64,000 nucleotides of DNA from Chryseobacterium panacisoli (lineage in GTDB: Bacteria > Bacteroidota > Bacteroidia > Flavobacteriales > Weeksellaceae), in assembly GCF_008274625.1 (NCBI RefSeq), contig NZ_VTRU01000003.1:186001-250000 (forward strand), in the 5' to 3' direction. Shown here one piece after another: positions 1 to 8,074 of the stretch. The position numbers and the translations under genes are program-made. The notes under the pieces are model-generated. The model saw only the letters and a program-made list of their open reading frames with translations. It had not been told where the DNA came from and did not search any database. The stretch's first letter is position 1. Each line of letters opens with the position of its first letter.

Positions 1-1490
1 AGCTCCCCGAAAACATTTCCGAATTCACCAATAACATCTGTAGGAAGCATAGATTCTTTTGAATGTCTTTCCGAAGCAAGATCAGCCGATCTTCCATGGA
101 GCCACACCCCTAAAATACAGGCTTCTTCTTCAGAATACCCCTGCGCTAAAAGTGAGGTCAGAATTCCGGTAAGGATATCTCCGCTGCCTCCTTTCGCAAG
201 ACCTGCATTCCCGGTTATATTGTAAAATACATTTCCTTCCGGAGTAACAACCTGTGTATGATGATCTTTCAATACAATATAAATATGATGCTCTTCTGCT
301 TTTTCTCTGGCGAGGTCTAGCCTTTTAAAAGAATTTTCTGTACTTCCGAAAAGCCTTTCAAACTCTTTGGGATGGGGAGTAATGATTGATTTTTTGGGGA
401 TCAATTTCAGATTTTCTGATTTTTCAGAAATAATATTCAATGCGTCGGCATCCAGAATCAATGGGTTAGTATAATTTTTCAGAAAGCTTAAAAAACTTTT
501 TTCAGTATCCGAATGAGTTCCCAATCCCGGTCCTATGCCACAGGTAAAGTCTTGGTGTACCTCAAAGTTTGTTACAAACCGCTTTCCACCTGCTATAAAC
601 ATAGCCTCCGGACATGAGGTCTGCAGTATCTCATATCCACACTCCGGTGCCAGCGTAAAGGTCAGGCCTGCGCCTGTTTTCAAAGCTGATTGTGTAGCCA
701 GAACAGCGGCTCCCATTTTTCCGTAACTCCCTCCTATAACTGCAGCCTTTCCAAAGCTTCCTTTATGGGAAAACTCATGTCTGGGCTTGAATATGGATTC
801 TATCAACTGATCACTGATAATAAAGTATTCTGCATCCGTCGTATCAGAATAGGTTTTGCTTAAATCAATATCCAGTACTTCTACTTTTCCGGTATATTTT
901 CCGGTTTCGGGATGAAGGAATGTTCTTTTCCAGCATTGGAAAGTCAGGGTATAATCAGACTTCAGAATAACAGGATCATTGTCAAATATTTCATCTGCAG
1001 ATAACCCGGAAGGAACATCGATGGATATTTTAATATTTTTTTGAGCGTTCAGCTGCTCTGCAAGTTCTTTGTACTCTCCTTCTAACGGTCTGGACAAACC
1101 TGTTCCGAAAAGAGCATCAATGATGATTGTTTTATCATCAAAATTATAGTGCTCGCCCGGATCATATTTTCTGACCGAAATTCCTGATATATCACGAAGT
1201 CTTTTCAGGTTCACCAAAGCATCTTCCGAAAATTTCCGTTTGGACTCCCCTACAAATACATCTACATCAAAACCTTTCAGGTATAGTATTCTTGCTACCG
1301 CCAGGCCATCTCCTCCATTGTTTCCGTTCCCACAAAATACAGCCAGTTTTTTATGATTTTTACAATGTTCCGAAATCCAGTGCGCCACCGCCATCGAAGC
1401 TCGTTCCATCAGTTGTATGGATGAAACCGGCTCATGGGAAATCGTAAACTGATCCCAGCTGCGAATCTGTTCTGCAGTAAAAATTTTCAT
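1..1490 (-). CDS. nnr: Bifunctional NAD(P)H-hydrate epimerase / ADP-dependent NAD(P)H-hydrate dehydratase (3' end cut by window edge)
   Basis: Repairs hydrated NADH and NADPH: the N-terminal YjeF domain epimerises the hydrate and the C-terminal domain dehydrates it using ADP. The ATG is at 1488-1490 and the frame stays open to base 1, giving about 496 codons of a protein family usually near 500 residues, so only the last few residues are missing. Visible motifs are FCGNGNNGGDGLAVAR in the epimerase half, and LILDADALN, ITPHPKEF and GNAGLAKGGSGDILTGIL in the dehydratase half. The reading was done by hand from the reverse strand. It is transcribed away from mscL. The family call is firm. Confidence 0.93.
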   Translation of the reverse strand, partial: MKIFTAEQIRSWDQFTISHEPVSSIQLMERASMAVAHWISEHCKNHKKLAVFCGNGNNGGDGLAVARILYLKGFDVDVFVGESKRKFSEDALVNLKRLRDISGISVRKYDPGEHYNFDDKTIIIDALFGTGLSRPLEGEYKELAEQLNAQKNIKISIDVPSGLSADEIFDNDPVILKSDYTLTFQCWKRTFLHPETGKYTGKVEVLDIDLSKTYSDTTDAEYFIISDQLIESIFKPRHEFSHKGSFGKAAVIGGSYGKMGAAVLATQSALKTGAGLTFTLAPECGYEILQTSCPEAMFIAGGKRFVTNFEVHQDFTCGIGPGLGTHSDTEKSFLSFLKNYTNPLILDADALNIISEKSENLKLIPKKSIITPHPKEFERLFGSTENSFKRLDLAREKAEEHHIYIVLKDHHTQVVTPEGNVFYNITGNAGLAKGGSGDILTGILTSLLAQGYSEEEACILGVWLHGRSADLASERHSKESMLPTDVIGEFGNVFGE

Positions 1491-1698
1491 AAGTAAAACA
1501 ATCTTTTAAGCAAATTACAAAAGATTTTTCATTATGATGCCACCTCAATAATAAAAACATGAAGACCTCATGAATGAAATAAAGTATCTGTATAATGCTA
1601 AAATATTCATTAAACCTCATTCTATGAATTCATCATAAAACTCAATGTTTTGGGAATAAAAAACTATAAAAAGTAGTGTTTTTTACATTTTTAAATTA

Positions 1699-1706
1699 TA
1701 TTTTTG
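1699..1706 (+). promoter_or_regulatory. Bacteroidota -7 promoter element for mscL
   Basis: TATTTTTG matches the TAnnTTTG -7 consensus exactly, 31 bases before the mscL ATG. I see no good TTG -33 element at the usual distance. Confidence 0.5.
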
Positions 1707-1737
1707 TGTATATACTAATTAAAAAAAAATATAAATT

Positions 1738-2115
1738 ATGGGATTTGTAAAAGAATTTAAAGAATTTGCCTTTAAGGGGAATGTTCTCGATCTGGCTGTC
1801 GGTGTGATCATTGGGGCAGCTTTCGGTAAAATTGTTTCGTCTTTGGTAGAAGATGTAATCACTCCTCTGATACTGAATCCTGCATTGAAAGCAGCAGGTG
1901 CAGAAAACATTGCAAAACTTTCATGGAATGGGGTTGCTTATGGGAATTTTATTTCAGCCGTAATCAGTTTCCTTTGTATTGCCATGGTTCTTTTCTGGAT
2001 CATTAAATTCGCCAATAAAGTGAACAAAAAAGAAGCTCCGGCAGCTGCAGGACCTACTGAAGATCAAAAATTACTGACAGAGATCAGAGATTTGTTGAAA
2101 AGCAAGAATATATAA
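1738..2115 (+). CDS. mscL: Large-conductance mechanosensitive channel MscL
   Basis: Inner-membrane pentameric channel that opens under membrane tension to release solutes during osmotic downshock. At 125 residues it has normal MscL length. The amphipathic N-terminus (MGFVKEFKEFAFKGNV) leads into TM1 (about residues 13-45, with the Gly/Ala-rich gate LAVGVIIGAAFGKIV), a short periplasmic loop, TM2 (about 69-95) and a charged C-terminal helix (EDQKLLTEIRDLLK). A single gene with its own -7 element and a terminator shared with the convergent serA-like gene. Confidence 0.97.
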   Translation: MGFVKEFKEFAFKGNVLDLAVGVIIGAAFGKIVSSLVEDVITPLILNPALKAAGAENIAKLSWNGVAYGNFISAVISFLCIAMVLFWIIKFANKVNKKEAPAAAGPTEDQKLLTEIRDLLKSKNI

Positions 2116-2144
2116 TCTATACTCTCACAACAGTTTAAAAATAA

Positions 2145-2170
2145 AAAAGCACCTCCATGGAGGTGCTTTT
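2145..2170. terminator. Bidirectional terminator between mscL and the serA-like gene
   Basis: Perfect palindrome with an A tract on the left and a T tract on the right (AAAAGCACCTCC / GGAGGTGCTTTT). It sits between convergent genes and can serve both. Confidence 0.9.
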
Positions 2171-2186
2171 GCTATATCATTCCAGA

Positions 2187-3146
2187 TTATTGAATCTGTA
2201 AAATACTTGAAATCTGCTCAGCCAGGGAAAGTCCTATCCTGTCTTGTGCTTCAAGAGTAGAAGCTCCCGTGTGAGGGGTAAGAGAGATTTTAGAATGACC
2301 CAGGATCTCTTTAGAAGGTGTTGGCTCATTAATGAAAACATCTAATCCTGCAAATCTTACTTTACCTGAATCCAATGCCTGAATTAAAGCAGCTTCATCA
2401 ATAACTCCACCTCTGGAACAGTTGACAACAGCCACTCCGTCTTTCATGATTTCAAATTCATTCTTACCAATCATATAGCCGTCTTTCTGAGCCGGAACAT
2501 GCAGCGTAATAAAGTCTGAATGTTTTAAAACCTCCTGTAAGGGCTCTGTTTCTATATCAACATTGATAAACTGGTTGTTATAAAACTTGACTTTGATGCT
2601 GGCTTTTCCTACATTATTATCAGCTGCAACCACTCTCATCCCAAGTCCTAAAGCTATTCTTGCCACTTCCTGCCCGATTCTTCCCATTCCTACAATACCA
2701 ATGGTCTTTCCTCTCAGCTCGATACCGGCAGCATATGCTTTTTTAAGGCCTGCAAATTCGGTATCTCCTACCAAAGGCATTTTTCTGTTGGAATCCTGAA
2801 GAAATCTTGCTCCGGAAAATAAATGGGCAAAAACAAGTTCAGCCACCGATTCCGAAGAAGCTGAAGGAGTATTGATCACGTGGATTCCTTTTTCTCTTGC
2901 ATAATCAACATCAATATTATCCATACCCACTCCACCTCTTCCAATAATGTCGAGAGACGGGCATCCGTCAATAATATCTTTTCTTACCTGCGTAGCACTT
3001 CTCACCAACAGAGTGCGGATTTTGTGCTCGTTAATATAATCTACCAAAAATTCCTGTGGAACTTTTGCAGTAATCACCTCAAAGCCTTTTTCTGTCAATG
3101 CATCTATTCCGGATTGATCCAGGCCGTCGTTTGCTAAAACTTTCAT
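2187..3146 (-). CDS. serA: D-3-phosphoglycerate dehydrogenase-type D-2-hydroxyacid dehydrogenase (short form)
   Basis: Probably oxidises 3-phosphoglycerate to 3-phosphohydroxypyruvate, the first step of serine synthesis. The 319 residues hold a Rossmann fold with G153-x-G155-xx-G158 (IVGMGRIGQEVA) and the catalytic set R245 (NCSRGGVID), E274 (DVFINEP) and H292 (LTPHTGAS). There is no C-terminal ACT domain, so serine feedback through ACT is not expected. It lies downstream of the HAD gene on the same strand, separated by 86 bases with a long inverted repeat. Another 2-hydroxyacid dehydrogenase activity cannot be excluded, because no serC or serB is adjacent. Confidence 0.85.
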   Translation of the reverse strand: MKVLANDGLDQSGIDALTEKGFEVITAKVPQEFLVDYINEHKIRTLLVRSATQVRKDIIDGCPSLDIIGRGGVGMDNIDVDYAREKGIHVINTPSASSESVAELVFAHLFSGARFLQDSNRKMPLVGDTEFAGLKKAYAAGIELRGKTIGIVGMGRIGQEVARIALGLGMRVVAADNNVGKASIKVKFYNNQFINVDIETEPLQEVLKHSDFITLHVPAQKDGYMIGKNEFEIMKDGVAVVNCSRGGVIDEAALIQALDSGKVRFAGLDVFINEPTPSKEILGHSKISLTPHTGASTLEAQDRIGLSLAEQISSILQIQ

Positions 3147-3171
3147 AAAATATCGAGTATATTAAAAAATG

Positions 3172-3221
3172 AAAGATTTAAAAATTAAAGGAACGGGTTC
3201 CCATTTAATCTTTAAATCTTT
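3172..3221 (-). terminator. Long inverted repeat between the HAD gene and serA
   Basis: Outer arms AAAGATTTAAA (3172-3182) and TTTAAATCTTT (3211-3221) enclose an inner ATTAAAGGAAC / GTTCC-TTTAAT stem. It is a stable hairpin, followed on the minus strand by a T-rich stretch. It may end or attenuate transcription coming from the HAD gene. Confidence 0.5.
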
Positions 3222-3232
3222 GAATTATATTT

Positions 3233-3643
3233 TTATTCGCCGTCTTCTTTGAATACTTCAATGGTTACTTGCTTTTCTACCAAATCTGTAAATCTTCCTT
3301 TGTACCTTGTAGCTCTTACCAGGTGATTGTCTATCCAGTGATAATTCCCCCCTCTTGGTTTTCCGCAAAGTACGCTGTGGTATTTGAAACCATGCTTATC
3401 CAGCCAGTCTATGGTAATTTGTTTCAGATTTTCGGTTCTTGAAGTAAAAAAGCAGATCTGATGCCCTTCATCATACCATCGGTTGATAGTTTCCAATGCA
3501 TCGGGATAAGGTTCGCAGGTAACCATTCTTTCCGGTTCTTCGTTGGGAACGTCATCAGTAATGGTTCCGTCGATATCTATTAAGTAATTTTTTACGCCAT
3601 CCTTTAGAATAGGGCTAATGTGTTCAATGTATTCTAATTCCAT
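3233..3643 (-). CDS. Small HAD-superfamily phosphatase-like protein
   Basis: 136-residue cytoplasmic protein with HAD motif I DIDGT (residues 23-27; D23 nucleophile, D25 acid/base), motif II TSR (67-69), a conserved Lys (K95, in CGKPRGGNYHWIDN) and an acidic C-terminal position D105. There is no large cap domain. Members of this family in Bacteroidota are often labelled phosphoheptose isomerase, but no SIS domain is visible here, so I prefer a HAD phosphatase of unknown substrate. The start is supported by a TAACTTTG -7 element 18 bases upstream. Confidence 0.75.
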   Translation of the reverse strand: MELEYIEHISPILKDGVKNYLIDIDGTITDDVPNEEPERMVTCEPYPDALETINRWYDEGHQICFFTSRTENLKQITIDWLDKHGFKYHSVLCGKPRGGNYHWIDNHLVRATRYKGRFTDLVEKQVTIEVFKEDGE

Positions 3644-3660
3644 TACTAAATATTAAGTAA

Positions 3661-3668
3661 CAAAGTTA
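3661..3668 (-). promoter_or_regulatory. -7 promoter element for the HAD gene
   Basis: On the minus strand this reads TAACTTTG, an exact TAnnTTTG match, 17 bases before the ATG at 3643. Confidence 0.5.
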
Positions 3669-3948
3669 GCGTTTTTACAACTATCCGGCACATTAATCTT
3701 AGTTTATGTTAAAAATATACTATAAAAACTACTATTTAAAGAATAATATCAATATTTTATCAACCATTTCAATACAAATAGTTAAAATTTTTCGTTTTGA
3801 TATTTCTTTTTATGAGTAATATATAGGAACACATAAAAAAAGTAAAAGTAATTTGCAGATTTGCTCATTAATATTCTCTGTCTTTTCAACATGATTTACA
3901 AAAAGCATGATGTTTATCTAAAAATTTCCAAAATACATTTATTACTCT

Positions 3949-3956
3949 TACATTTG
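3949..3956 (+). promoter_or_regulatory. -7 promoter element for idi, very close to the start codon
   Basis: TACATTTG is followed by only 5 bases (TAGGA) and then the ATG at 3962. Transcription would start at or within a base or two of the start codon, so idi may be a leaderless mRNA. Confidence 0.55.
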
Positions 3957-3961
3957 TAGGA

Positions 3962-4471
3962 ATGGAAGAATTTGTCGTTTTAGTAAATCCTGAAGATGAA
4001 GTTTTAGGGCTGATGGAAAAACAGCAGGCTCACATCAATGGCCTGTTGCACCGTGCTTTTTCTGTATTTCTTTTCAACAGTAAAGGAGAAATGCTTCTTC
4101 AGAAAAGGGCTTCGGGAAAATATCATTCTCCCAATCAGTGGACCAATGCCGTATGCTCACACCCAAGAGATGGGGAAACTTATAAGGAAGGTGCAATACG
4201 CAGATTAAAGGAAGAACTCGGAATTGAAACAGAACTTTCAGAAAAATTCAATTTTATTTATAAAGCAGATGTGGGTGGTGGCCTTTGGGAGCACGAACTG
4301 GATCATGTGTTTGTGGGAAACCATGAAGCTGATTTCAATCTGAATAAAGAAGAAGTGCAAGAGGTAAGATTTATTTCTCCGGAAAATCTGGATAGAGAAA
4401 TCTCGGAACATCCCGAAGACTTTACAGAATGGTTCAAAATCATCCTCGAAGAATATAAACACCATTTTTAA
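3962..4471 (+). CDS. idi: Isopentenyl-diphosphate delta-isomerase, type I
   Basis: Interconverts IPP and DMAPP for menaquinone, carotenoid and undecaprenyl synthesis. The 169-residue Nudix-fold enzyme shows the active-site cysteine motif TNAVCSHP (C65, H67), metal-binding His24 and His30, and the second active-site stretch WEHELDH (E110, E112, H115). The Nudix-like helix is KEGAIRRLKEELGI. Its stop codon overlaps the next start (TAATG at 4469-4473), so translation of the downstream secreted protein is probably coupled. Confidence 0.95.
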   Translation: MEEFVVLVNPEDEVLGLMEKQQAHINGLLHRAFSVFLFNSKGEMLLQKRASGKYHSPNQWTNAVCSHPRDGETYKEGAIRRLKEELGIETELSEKFNFIYKADVGGGLWEHELDHVFVGNHEADFNLNKEEVQEVRFISPENLDREISEHPEDFTEWFKIILEEYKHHF

Positions 4472-4944
4472 TGATGAAAAAAATATTGCTTTTTTCTGCA
4501 ATTGTAACGGGAAGTCTGTTTTTTGCCCAAAAAGCAAAAATATATGAGAATTCCAACTACTCTATTAACGTTCCTGACGGCTGGAAATCTACGAATGACA
4601 GTGAGATCATCAATATTTTTCCTACCAGCCAGATCGGGGCTATTACTATTTCGGAATATCATGATTTAGCACTTTCAAAAGAAGAAGTTAAAAAATTCAT
4701 TCTGGCACTTTATCATTCACAAGATCAGGAGGACAAAGTAAAAGATAAAAGGGGCCAGAAAGGATATACAGAATATCTATATGAACACTTTGATGAAAAA
4801 GAGAAGCTGTTCTGGATAACCAAAGTTTTTCAAAAAGACAAAAACTTATATTTAGTTTCCATCAACTGTGGCCAGAAATTCTGGAACGGAAACTACATGA
4901 CCCAATTCAATGAGACTTTTAACAGTTTTAAAATAAAGAAATAA
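4471..4944 (+). CDS. Secreted protein of unknown function
   Basis: 157 residues with a clear Sec signal peptide (MMKKILLFSAIVTGSLFFAQ) ending at AQ-K, typical of flavobacterial exports. The mature part (YENSNYSINVPDGWKS...) resembles small PsbP/DUF1795-like periplasmic proteins in its opening, but I do not recognise the family with confidence. It overlaps idi by one base and is followed 9 bases later by gcvT, so the three probably form one transcript. Confidence 0.7.
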   Translation: MMKKILLFSAIVTGSLFFAQKAKIYENSNYSINVPDGWKSTNDSEIINIFPTSQIGAITISEYHDLALSKEEVKKFILALYHSQDQEDKVKDKRGQKGYTEYLYEHFDEKEKLFWITKVFQKDKNLYLVSINCGQKFWNGNYMTQFNETFNSFKIKK

Positions 4945-4953
4945 AAATTAAAT

Positions 4954-6030
4954 ATGAAGAAAACAGCCTTGTACGACAAACATGTTTCTTTGGGAGCTAA
5001 GATCGTACCTTTCGCAGGTTTTGAAATGCCTGTTCAATATTCAGGGGTTACAGAAGAGCACTTTGCAGTAAGAGAAAAAGCAGGATTATTTGATGTTTCC
5101 CACATGGGACAGTTTTTCATCGAAGGGCCGGGTTCAAAAGATCTATTACAGTTTGTAACTACTAATAATGTAGATGCTCTTGAAAATGGAAAAGCTCAGT
5201 ATTCTTGTCTTCCGAATGAAAACGGAGGAATTGTAGATGACCTTATCGTTTACAAAATGGAAGATGACAAATATTTCGTGGTTGTAAATGCATCCAATAT
5301 TGACAAAGACTGGAATCATATTTCAAAATACAATACTTTCGGGGCTACAATGACCAATGCTTCTGATGAGATGTCATTATTGGCAGTTCAGGGGCCTAAA
5401 GCCACTGAAATTCTTCAAAAGCTTACAGAGGTAAATCTTTCAGAAATCCCTTACTACCATTTTACAGTGGGAAGTGTTGCAGGAGAAAATAATGTGATCA
5501 TTTCAAATACCGGATATACTGGAAGCGGTGGTTTTGAGATCTATTTCAATAACGGAAGTGCCGAAAAACTTTGGGACGCGGTAATGGATGCCGGTAAAGA
5601 AGAAGGAATTATTCCTTGTGGATTGGCTTCCAGAGATACTTTAAGATTAGAAAAAGGATTCTGTCTTTACGGAAATGACATTGATGATACTACATCTCCT
5701 ATTGAAGCTGGTCTAGGATGGATCACTAAGTTTGATAAAGATTTCGTTTCTAAAGATGTTTTCGCAAAACAGAAAGAAGAAGGTGTTGGAAGAAAATTAG
5801 TTGGTTTCGAATTGACAGACAAAGGAGTTCCAAGACATGATTATCCTGTAGTAGATGCTGAAGGAAATGTAATCGGAAAAGTAACTTCGGGAACACAGTC
5901 TCCAATGAAAAAGATCGGTTTGGGTCTTGCTTATGTGGACAAACCTCATTTTAAATTAGGATCTGAGATCTTTATTCAGGTAAGAAACAAGAACATTCCT
6001 GCAAAAGTGGTAAAAGCTCCTTTTGTATAA
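4954..6030 (+). CDS. gcvT: Glycine cleavage system T protein (aminomethyltransferase)
   Basis: Transfers the methylene group from aminomethyl-lipoyl-H protein to tetrahydrofolate, releasing ammonia. At 358 residues it has normal GcvT length. Recognisable family stretches are [60 protein letters not shown] and the C-terminal [21 protein letters not shown]. The ATG at 4954 fits the family. gcvH and gcvP are not in this window. The lipoate-attachment gene lipB elsewhere in the window serves the same system. Confidence 0.97.
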   Translation: MKKTALYDKHVSLGAKIVPFAGFEMPVQYSGVTEEHFAVREKAGLFDVSHMGQFFIEGPGSKDLLQFVTTNNVDALENGKAQYSCLPNENGGIVDDLIVYKMEDDKYFVVVNASNIDKDWNHISKYNTFGATMTNASDEMSLLAVQGPKATEILQKLTEVNLSEIPYYHFTVGSVAGENNVIISNTGYTGSGGFEIYFNNGSAEKLWDAVMDAGKEEGIIPCGLASRDTLRLEKGFCLYGNDIDDTTSPIEAGLGWITKFDKDFVSKDVFAKQKEEGVGRKLVGFELTDKGVPRHDYPVVDAEGNVIGKVTSGTQSPMKKIGLGLAYVDKPHFKLGSEIFIQVRNKNIPAKVVKAPFV

Positions 6031-6049
6031 TTGTTCAAAAAATATTGAC

Positions 6050-6086
6050 AAAAAAGGATGTTCTCTGCTTTGAGACATCCTTTTTT
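6050..6086. terminator. Bidirectional terminator, gcvT / DoxX-like gene
   Basis: AAAAAAGGATGT (6050-6061) pairs with ACATCCTTTTTT (6075-6086), with A and T tracts on the two sides, between convergent genes. Confidence 0.9.
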
Positions 6087-6088
6087 CT

Positions 6089-6583
6089 TTATACATCAAA
6101 TCCAGATTTCATCCTTACAGGAATTCTGATACAGGAAAAATAAACCCAGCTTATAAAAACCAGCTGAAGTGGAATTCTGTACCATAAATAAGACAGTCCG
6201 CTTCCTGAAAAGTCACCCGATTTCATATTCACATGTTCCGATGCAGCATATAGGTTAGCCGGAAGAATGAGAACAAAAAACACAATGAGCAGCCAGCCTA
6301 TGGTTTTCTGAAATCCAGGAATCAACAGGGTTACAGCTCCGATAATTTCCAGAACACCGGTTACATAAACCATTTCTTTTTTATAAGGTATTATTCCAGG
6401 AATCATCAAAGCCATTCCCTGCGTATATACAAAGTGGGCAATTCCGGCAGTTAAAAGCATCACCGCCATAGCGATTCTTGCCGAAAGAGCAAACTCATAC
6501 TCTTTACGGGTCAGTTTAAAAATGATCATAGAGATAATCAGAACGATTGGTAAAATAGCTTCAGGCATTTCTTTTTTTTGCAA
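6089..6583 (-). CDS. DoxX-like small membrane protein
   Basis: 164 residues with four to five membrane segments (ILPIVLIISMIIFKL, ARIAMAVMLLTAGIAHFVY, VTGVLEIIGAVTLLIPG, TIGWLLIVFFVLILPANLY, IPLQLVFISWVYF). The AHFVYT...MIPGIIPYKKEMVYVTGVLEI pattern is typical of DoxX/DUF4267-type proteins, whose role is unsettled. It lies 38 bases downstream of a Crp/Fnr regulator on the same strand, which probably controls it. An internal Met (MPEAIL) is an alternative start. Confidence 0.75.
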   Translation of the reverse strand: MQKKEMPEAILPIVLIISMIIFKLTRKEYEFALSARIAMAVMLLTAGIAHFVYTQGMALMIPGIIPYKKEMVYVTGVLEIIGAVTLLIPGFQKTIGWLLIVFFVLILPANLYAASEHVNMKSGDFSGSGLSYLWYRIPLQLVFISWVYFSCIRIPVRMKSGFDV

Positions 6584-6621
6584 AGTTCTGCCATCCGTTC
6601 AGGCAAAACAATGAACCCAGG

Positions 6622-7188
6622 TTAAGAAATTCTACGCCTGATTCTGCTGAGGGCTTGTGGAGTGATGCCAATATAAGAGGCAATATATTTCAAGGGGATG
6701 TACTTTAAAATATCCGGCTGTTCAGAAAACAAGGCAAGGTACCGTTCTTCGGCGGTTTGTGTCAGCAATGATATTTCTCTTTTAAAATTATCCAGATAAA
6801 GTCCTTCACTGGCAAGTCTTCCGATCTTATTTCCTATTGCTGTTTTCTCGTAGACTGTATTGAGATCCTGATATGAAATACGCCAAAGCACAGATTCTTC
6901 AAGCGCCTGAATATGATAACTGCATGGTTTCCGTGTAAGAAAAGAGTCGTAAGCACTTACAAACTCACCGGCAAACGAAAAGGAAAATGTAAAATCATCC
7001 TCTTCCCCCGGAATATAAAACCTTACACTTCCCTTTTCTATAAAAGCAAGATAATTTTCCGTTTTTCCGGCAGTGATCAGATGTTGTTTCCGGGAAAACT
7101 TGTGTCTTTCAAGTTTTGATGAAAATAACTCCCAATCCTGATCAGACATTGTAACGGATTTCTCAAAATAGGTCCGGATCTGTTTCAT
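6622..7188 (-). CDS. Crp/Fnr-family transcriptional regulator
   Basis: 188 residues: an N-terminal cyclic-nucleotide-binding beta-roll (about 20-110, including HKFSRKQHLITAGKTENYLAFIEKGSVRFY) and a short C-terminal helix-turn-helix (LKYIASYIGITPQALSRIRR). I see no Fe-S cysteine cluster, so an Fnr-type oxygen sensor is unlikely. It resembles the many Bacteroidota Crp-like regulators paired with a membrane protein or reductase. The effector is unknown. It is first in a two-gene unit with the DoxX-like gene. Confidence 0.85.
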   Translation of the reverse strand: MKQIRTYFEKSVTMSDQDWELFSSKLERHKFSRKQHLITAGKTENYLAFIEKGSVRFYIPGEEDDFTFSFSFAGEFVSAYDSFLTRKPCSYHIQALEESVLWRISYQDLNTVYEKTAIGNKIGRLASEGLYLDNFKREISLLTQTAEERYLALFSEQPDILKYIPLKYIASYIGITPQALSRIRRRIS

Positions 7189-7238
7189 TTAAATAGTAAA
7201 ATTAAGAATGGTAAAGTTAGGATTTAACCTTTAAAAAC

Positions 7239-7268
7239 AAAAAAAGAGACCATCACAGCCTCTTTTTT
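7239..7268 (-). terminator. Terminator after the first double-glycine peptide gene
   Basis: AAAAAAGAG (7240-7248) pairs with CTCTTTTTT (7260-7268). On the minus strand the hairpin ends in a T tract just past the stop codon of the peptide. Confidence 0.75.
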
Positions 7269-7272
7269 ACAT

Positions 7273-7458
7273 TTAATAACAGATACAGCAGACTTTTCTG
7301 TCCGGGCTACAGGCATCTCCTACGCCTGGTGTATTGGAAATCACTCCGCCTGCAGGTCCACATAAAATACTGCAAGGCGGGATGAAAGCAATTCCTCCAC
7401 TCACCTCTTTTAATTCTGATCTGGTCAGTTTTTTTGTTTTTGAAAAGTTTGTTTTCAT
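7273..7458 (-). CDS. Bacteriocin-like peptide with double-glycine leader, six cysteines
   Basis: 61 residues from the ATG at 7458; an upstream TTG at 7476 would add six residues but looks less likely. The leader MKTNFSKTKKLTRSELKEVSGG has the Leu/Glu-spaced helix and the GG cleavage site of peptides exported by C39-peptidase ABC transporters. The 39-residue core has six Cys (CSILC, DAC, VCC, C) and Pro/Gly-rich turns. No C39 transporter or maturation enzyme lies nearby. Flavobacteria carry many such bacteriocin-like ORFs; an antimicrobial role is not established. Confidence 0.75.
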   Translation of the reverse strand: MKTNFSKTKKLTRSELKEVSGGIAFIPPCSILCGPAGGVISNTPGVGDACSPDRKVCCICY

Positions 7459-7535
7459 ATTATAAATTTTTGGCAATTATAAATATAGCAATAAATAGCA
7501 TTAAAAATCAAATACTTACAACACATATAATAAAA

Positions 7536-7573
7536 TATCCGGCTCAATAATGAATTCATTATTGAGCCGGATA
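7536..7573 (-). terminator. 38-base perfect palindrome, terminator of the ArsC/Spx-like gene
   Basis: Perfect inverted repeat centred on 7554/7555 (arms TATCCGGCTCAATAATGAA and its complement). On the minus strand it is followed by TTTTATT, downstream of the ArsC-like stop at 7596. The absence of any spacer makes it unusually symmetric. Confidence 0.75.
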
Positions 7574-7595
7574 GATCAACTATTTAAAGTCTTAT

Positions 7596-7952
7596 TTATT
7601 CGTTTACCCCAAAGAACTTTTGCAATTCTTCAACATTTTTCTTATCATTTCCTACAAAGATCTCTTTATCTGTAATAAAAACTGGTCTTTTCAGAAAAGT
7701 ATAATGGTCCAATAAAAGATCTTTAAAATCTTTTTCTGTTAAAGATTTTACATCTAATCCTCTTAATTTGATCTGAGTAGATTTTTTACTGAACAGGGCT
7801 TCGTATGATTTTGTCTTTTTATACATTTCTGCCAATTCTTCTTTCGCGATCGGCACTTTTTTGATTTCGCGAAGTTCCCAGTCTGTAAGATCAAATTGGG
7901 CTAAAATTTTCCTGCAGGTATCACATGTGTTGAGATAAAATACTTTCTTCAT
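7596..7952 (-). CDS. ArsC/Spx-family (YffB-like) thioredoxin-fold protein
   Basis: 118 residues with the ArsC/Spx fold: N-terminal C10-D-T-C13 in FYLNTCDTCRK and the conserved RP loop (FLKRPVFITD) near residue 90. A CxxC pair is more like Spx or YffB than a classical arsenate reductase, and no ars genes are nearby, so arsenate reduction is only one possibility. A glutathione/thiol-dependent reductase role is an alternative. It is a single gene with its own palindromic terminator. Confidence 0.8.
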   Translation of the reverse strand: MKKVFYLNTCDTCRKILAQFDLTDWELREIKKVPIAKEELAEMYKKTKSYEALFSKKSTQIKLRGLDVKSLTEKDFKDLLLDHYTFLKRPVFITDKEIFVGNDKKNVEELQKFFGVNE

Positions 7953-8074
7953 TACGGTTTCTAAATCTGTTATTTGTTAAAATTCCTATTCATTGAAAGG
8001 TTTCGTCTTTCAAAAGTAGGATTTAATCTAAAACTTTGGAAATTATTAAATAACTTTATTCAAATTTTATAAAG

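Larger units (their letters stand above)
3644..3961. other. Divergent AT-rich intergenic region (HAD gene / idi)
   Basis: A 318-base gap between divergent genes. It holds a minus-strand -7 element at 3661-3668 and a plus-strand -7 element at 3949-3956. I see no small ORF with supporting signals, no tRNA and no strong hairpin. Confidence 0.6.

Noticed and set aside
1491..1737. 62-codon minus-strand ORF at 1432-1620
   Set aside because: It overlaps the start of nnr in another frame, has no signals, and the region reads as an ordinary divergent promoter gap.
3233..3643. Phosphoheptose isomerase
   Set aside because: No SIS domain; the motifs are those of a HAD phosphatase.
7596..7952. Arsenate resistance determinant
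   Set aside because: The fold fits ArsC, but the CxxC pair and lack of ars neighbours favour a Spx/YffB-type protein.
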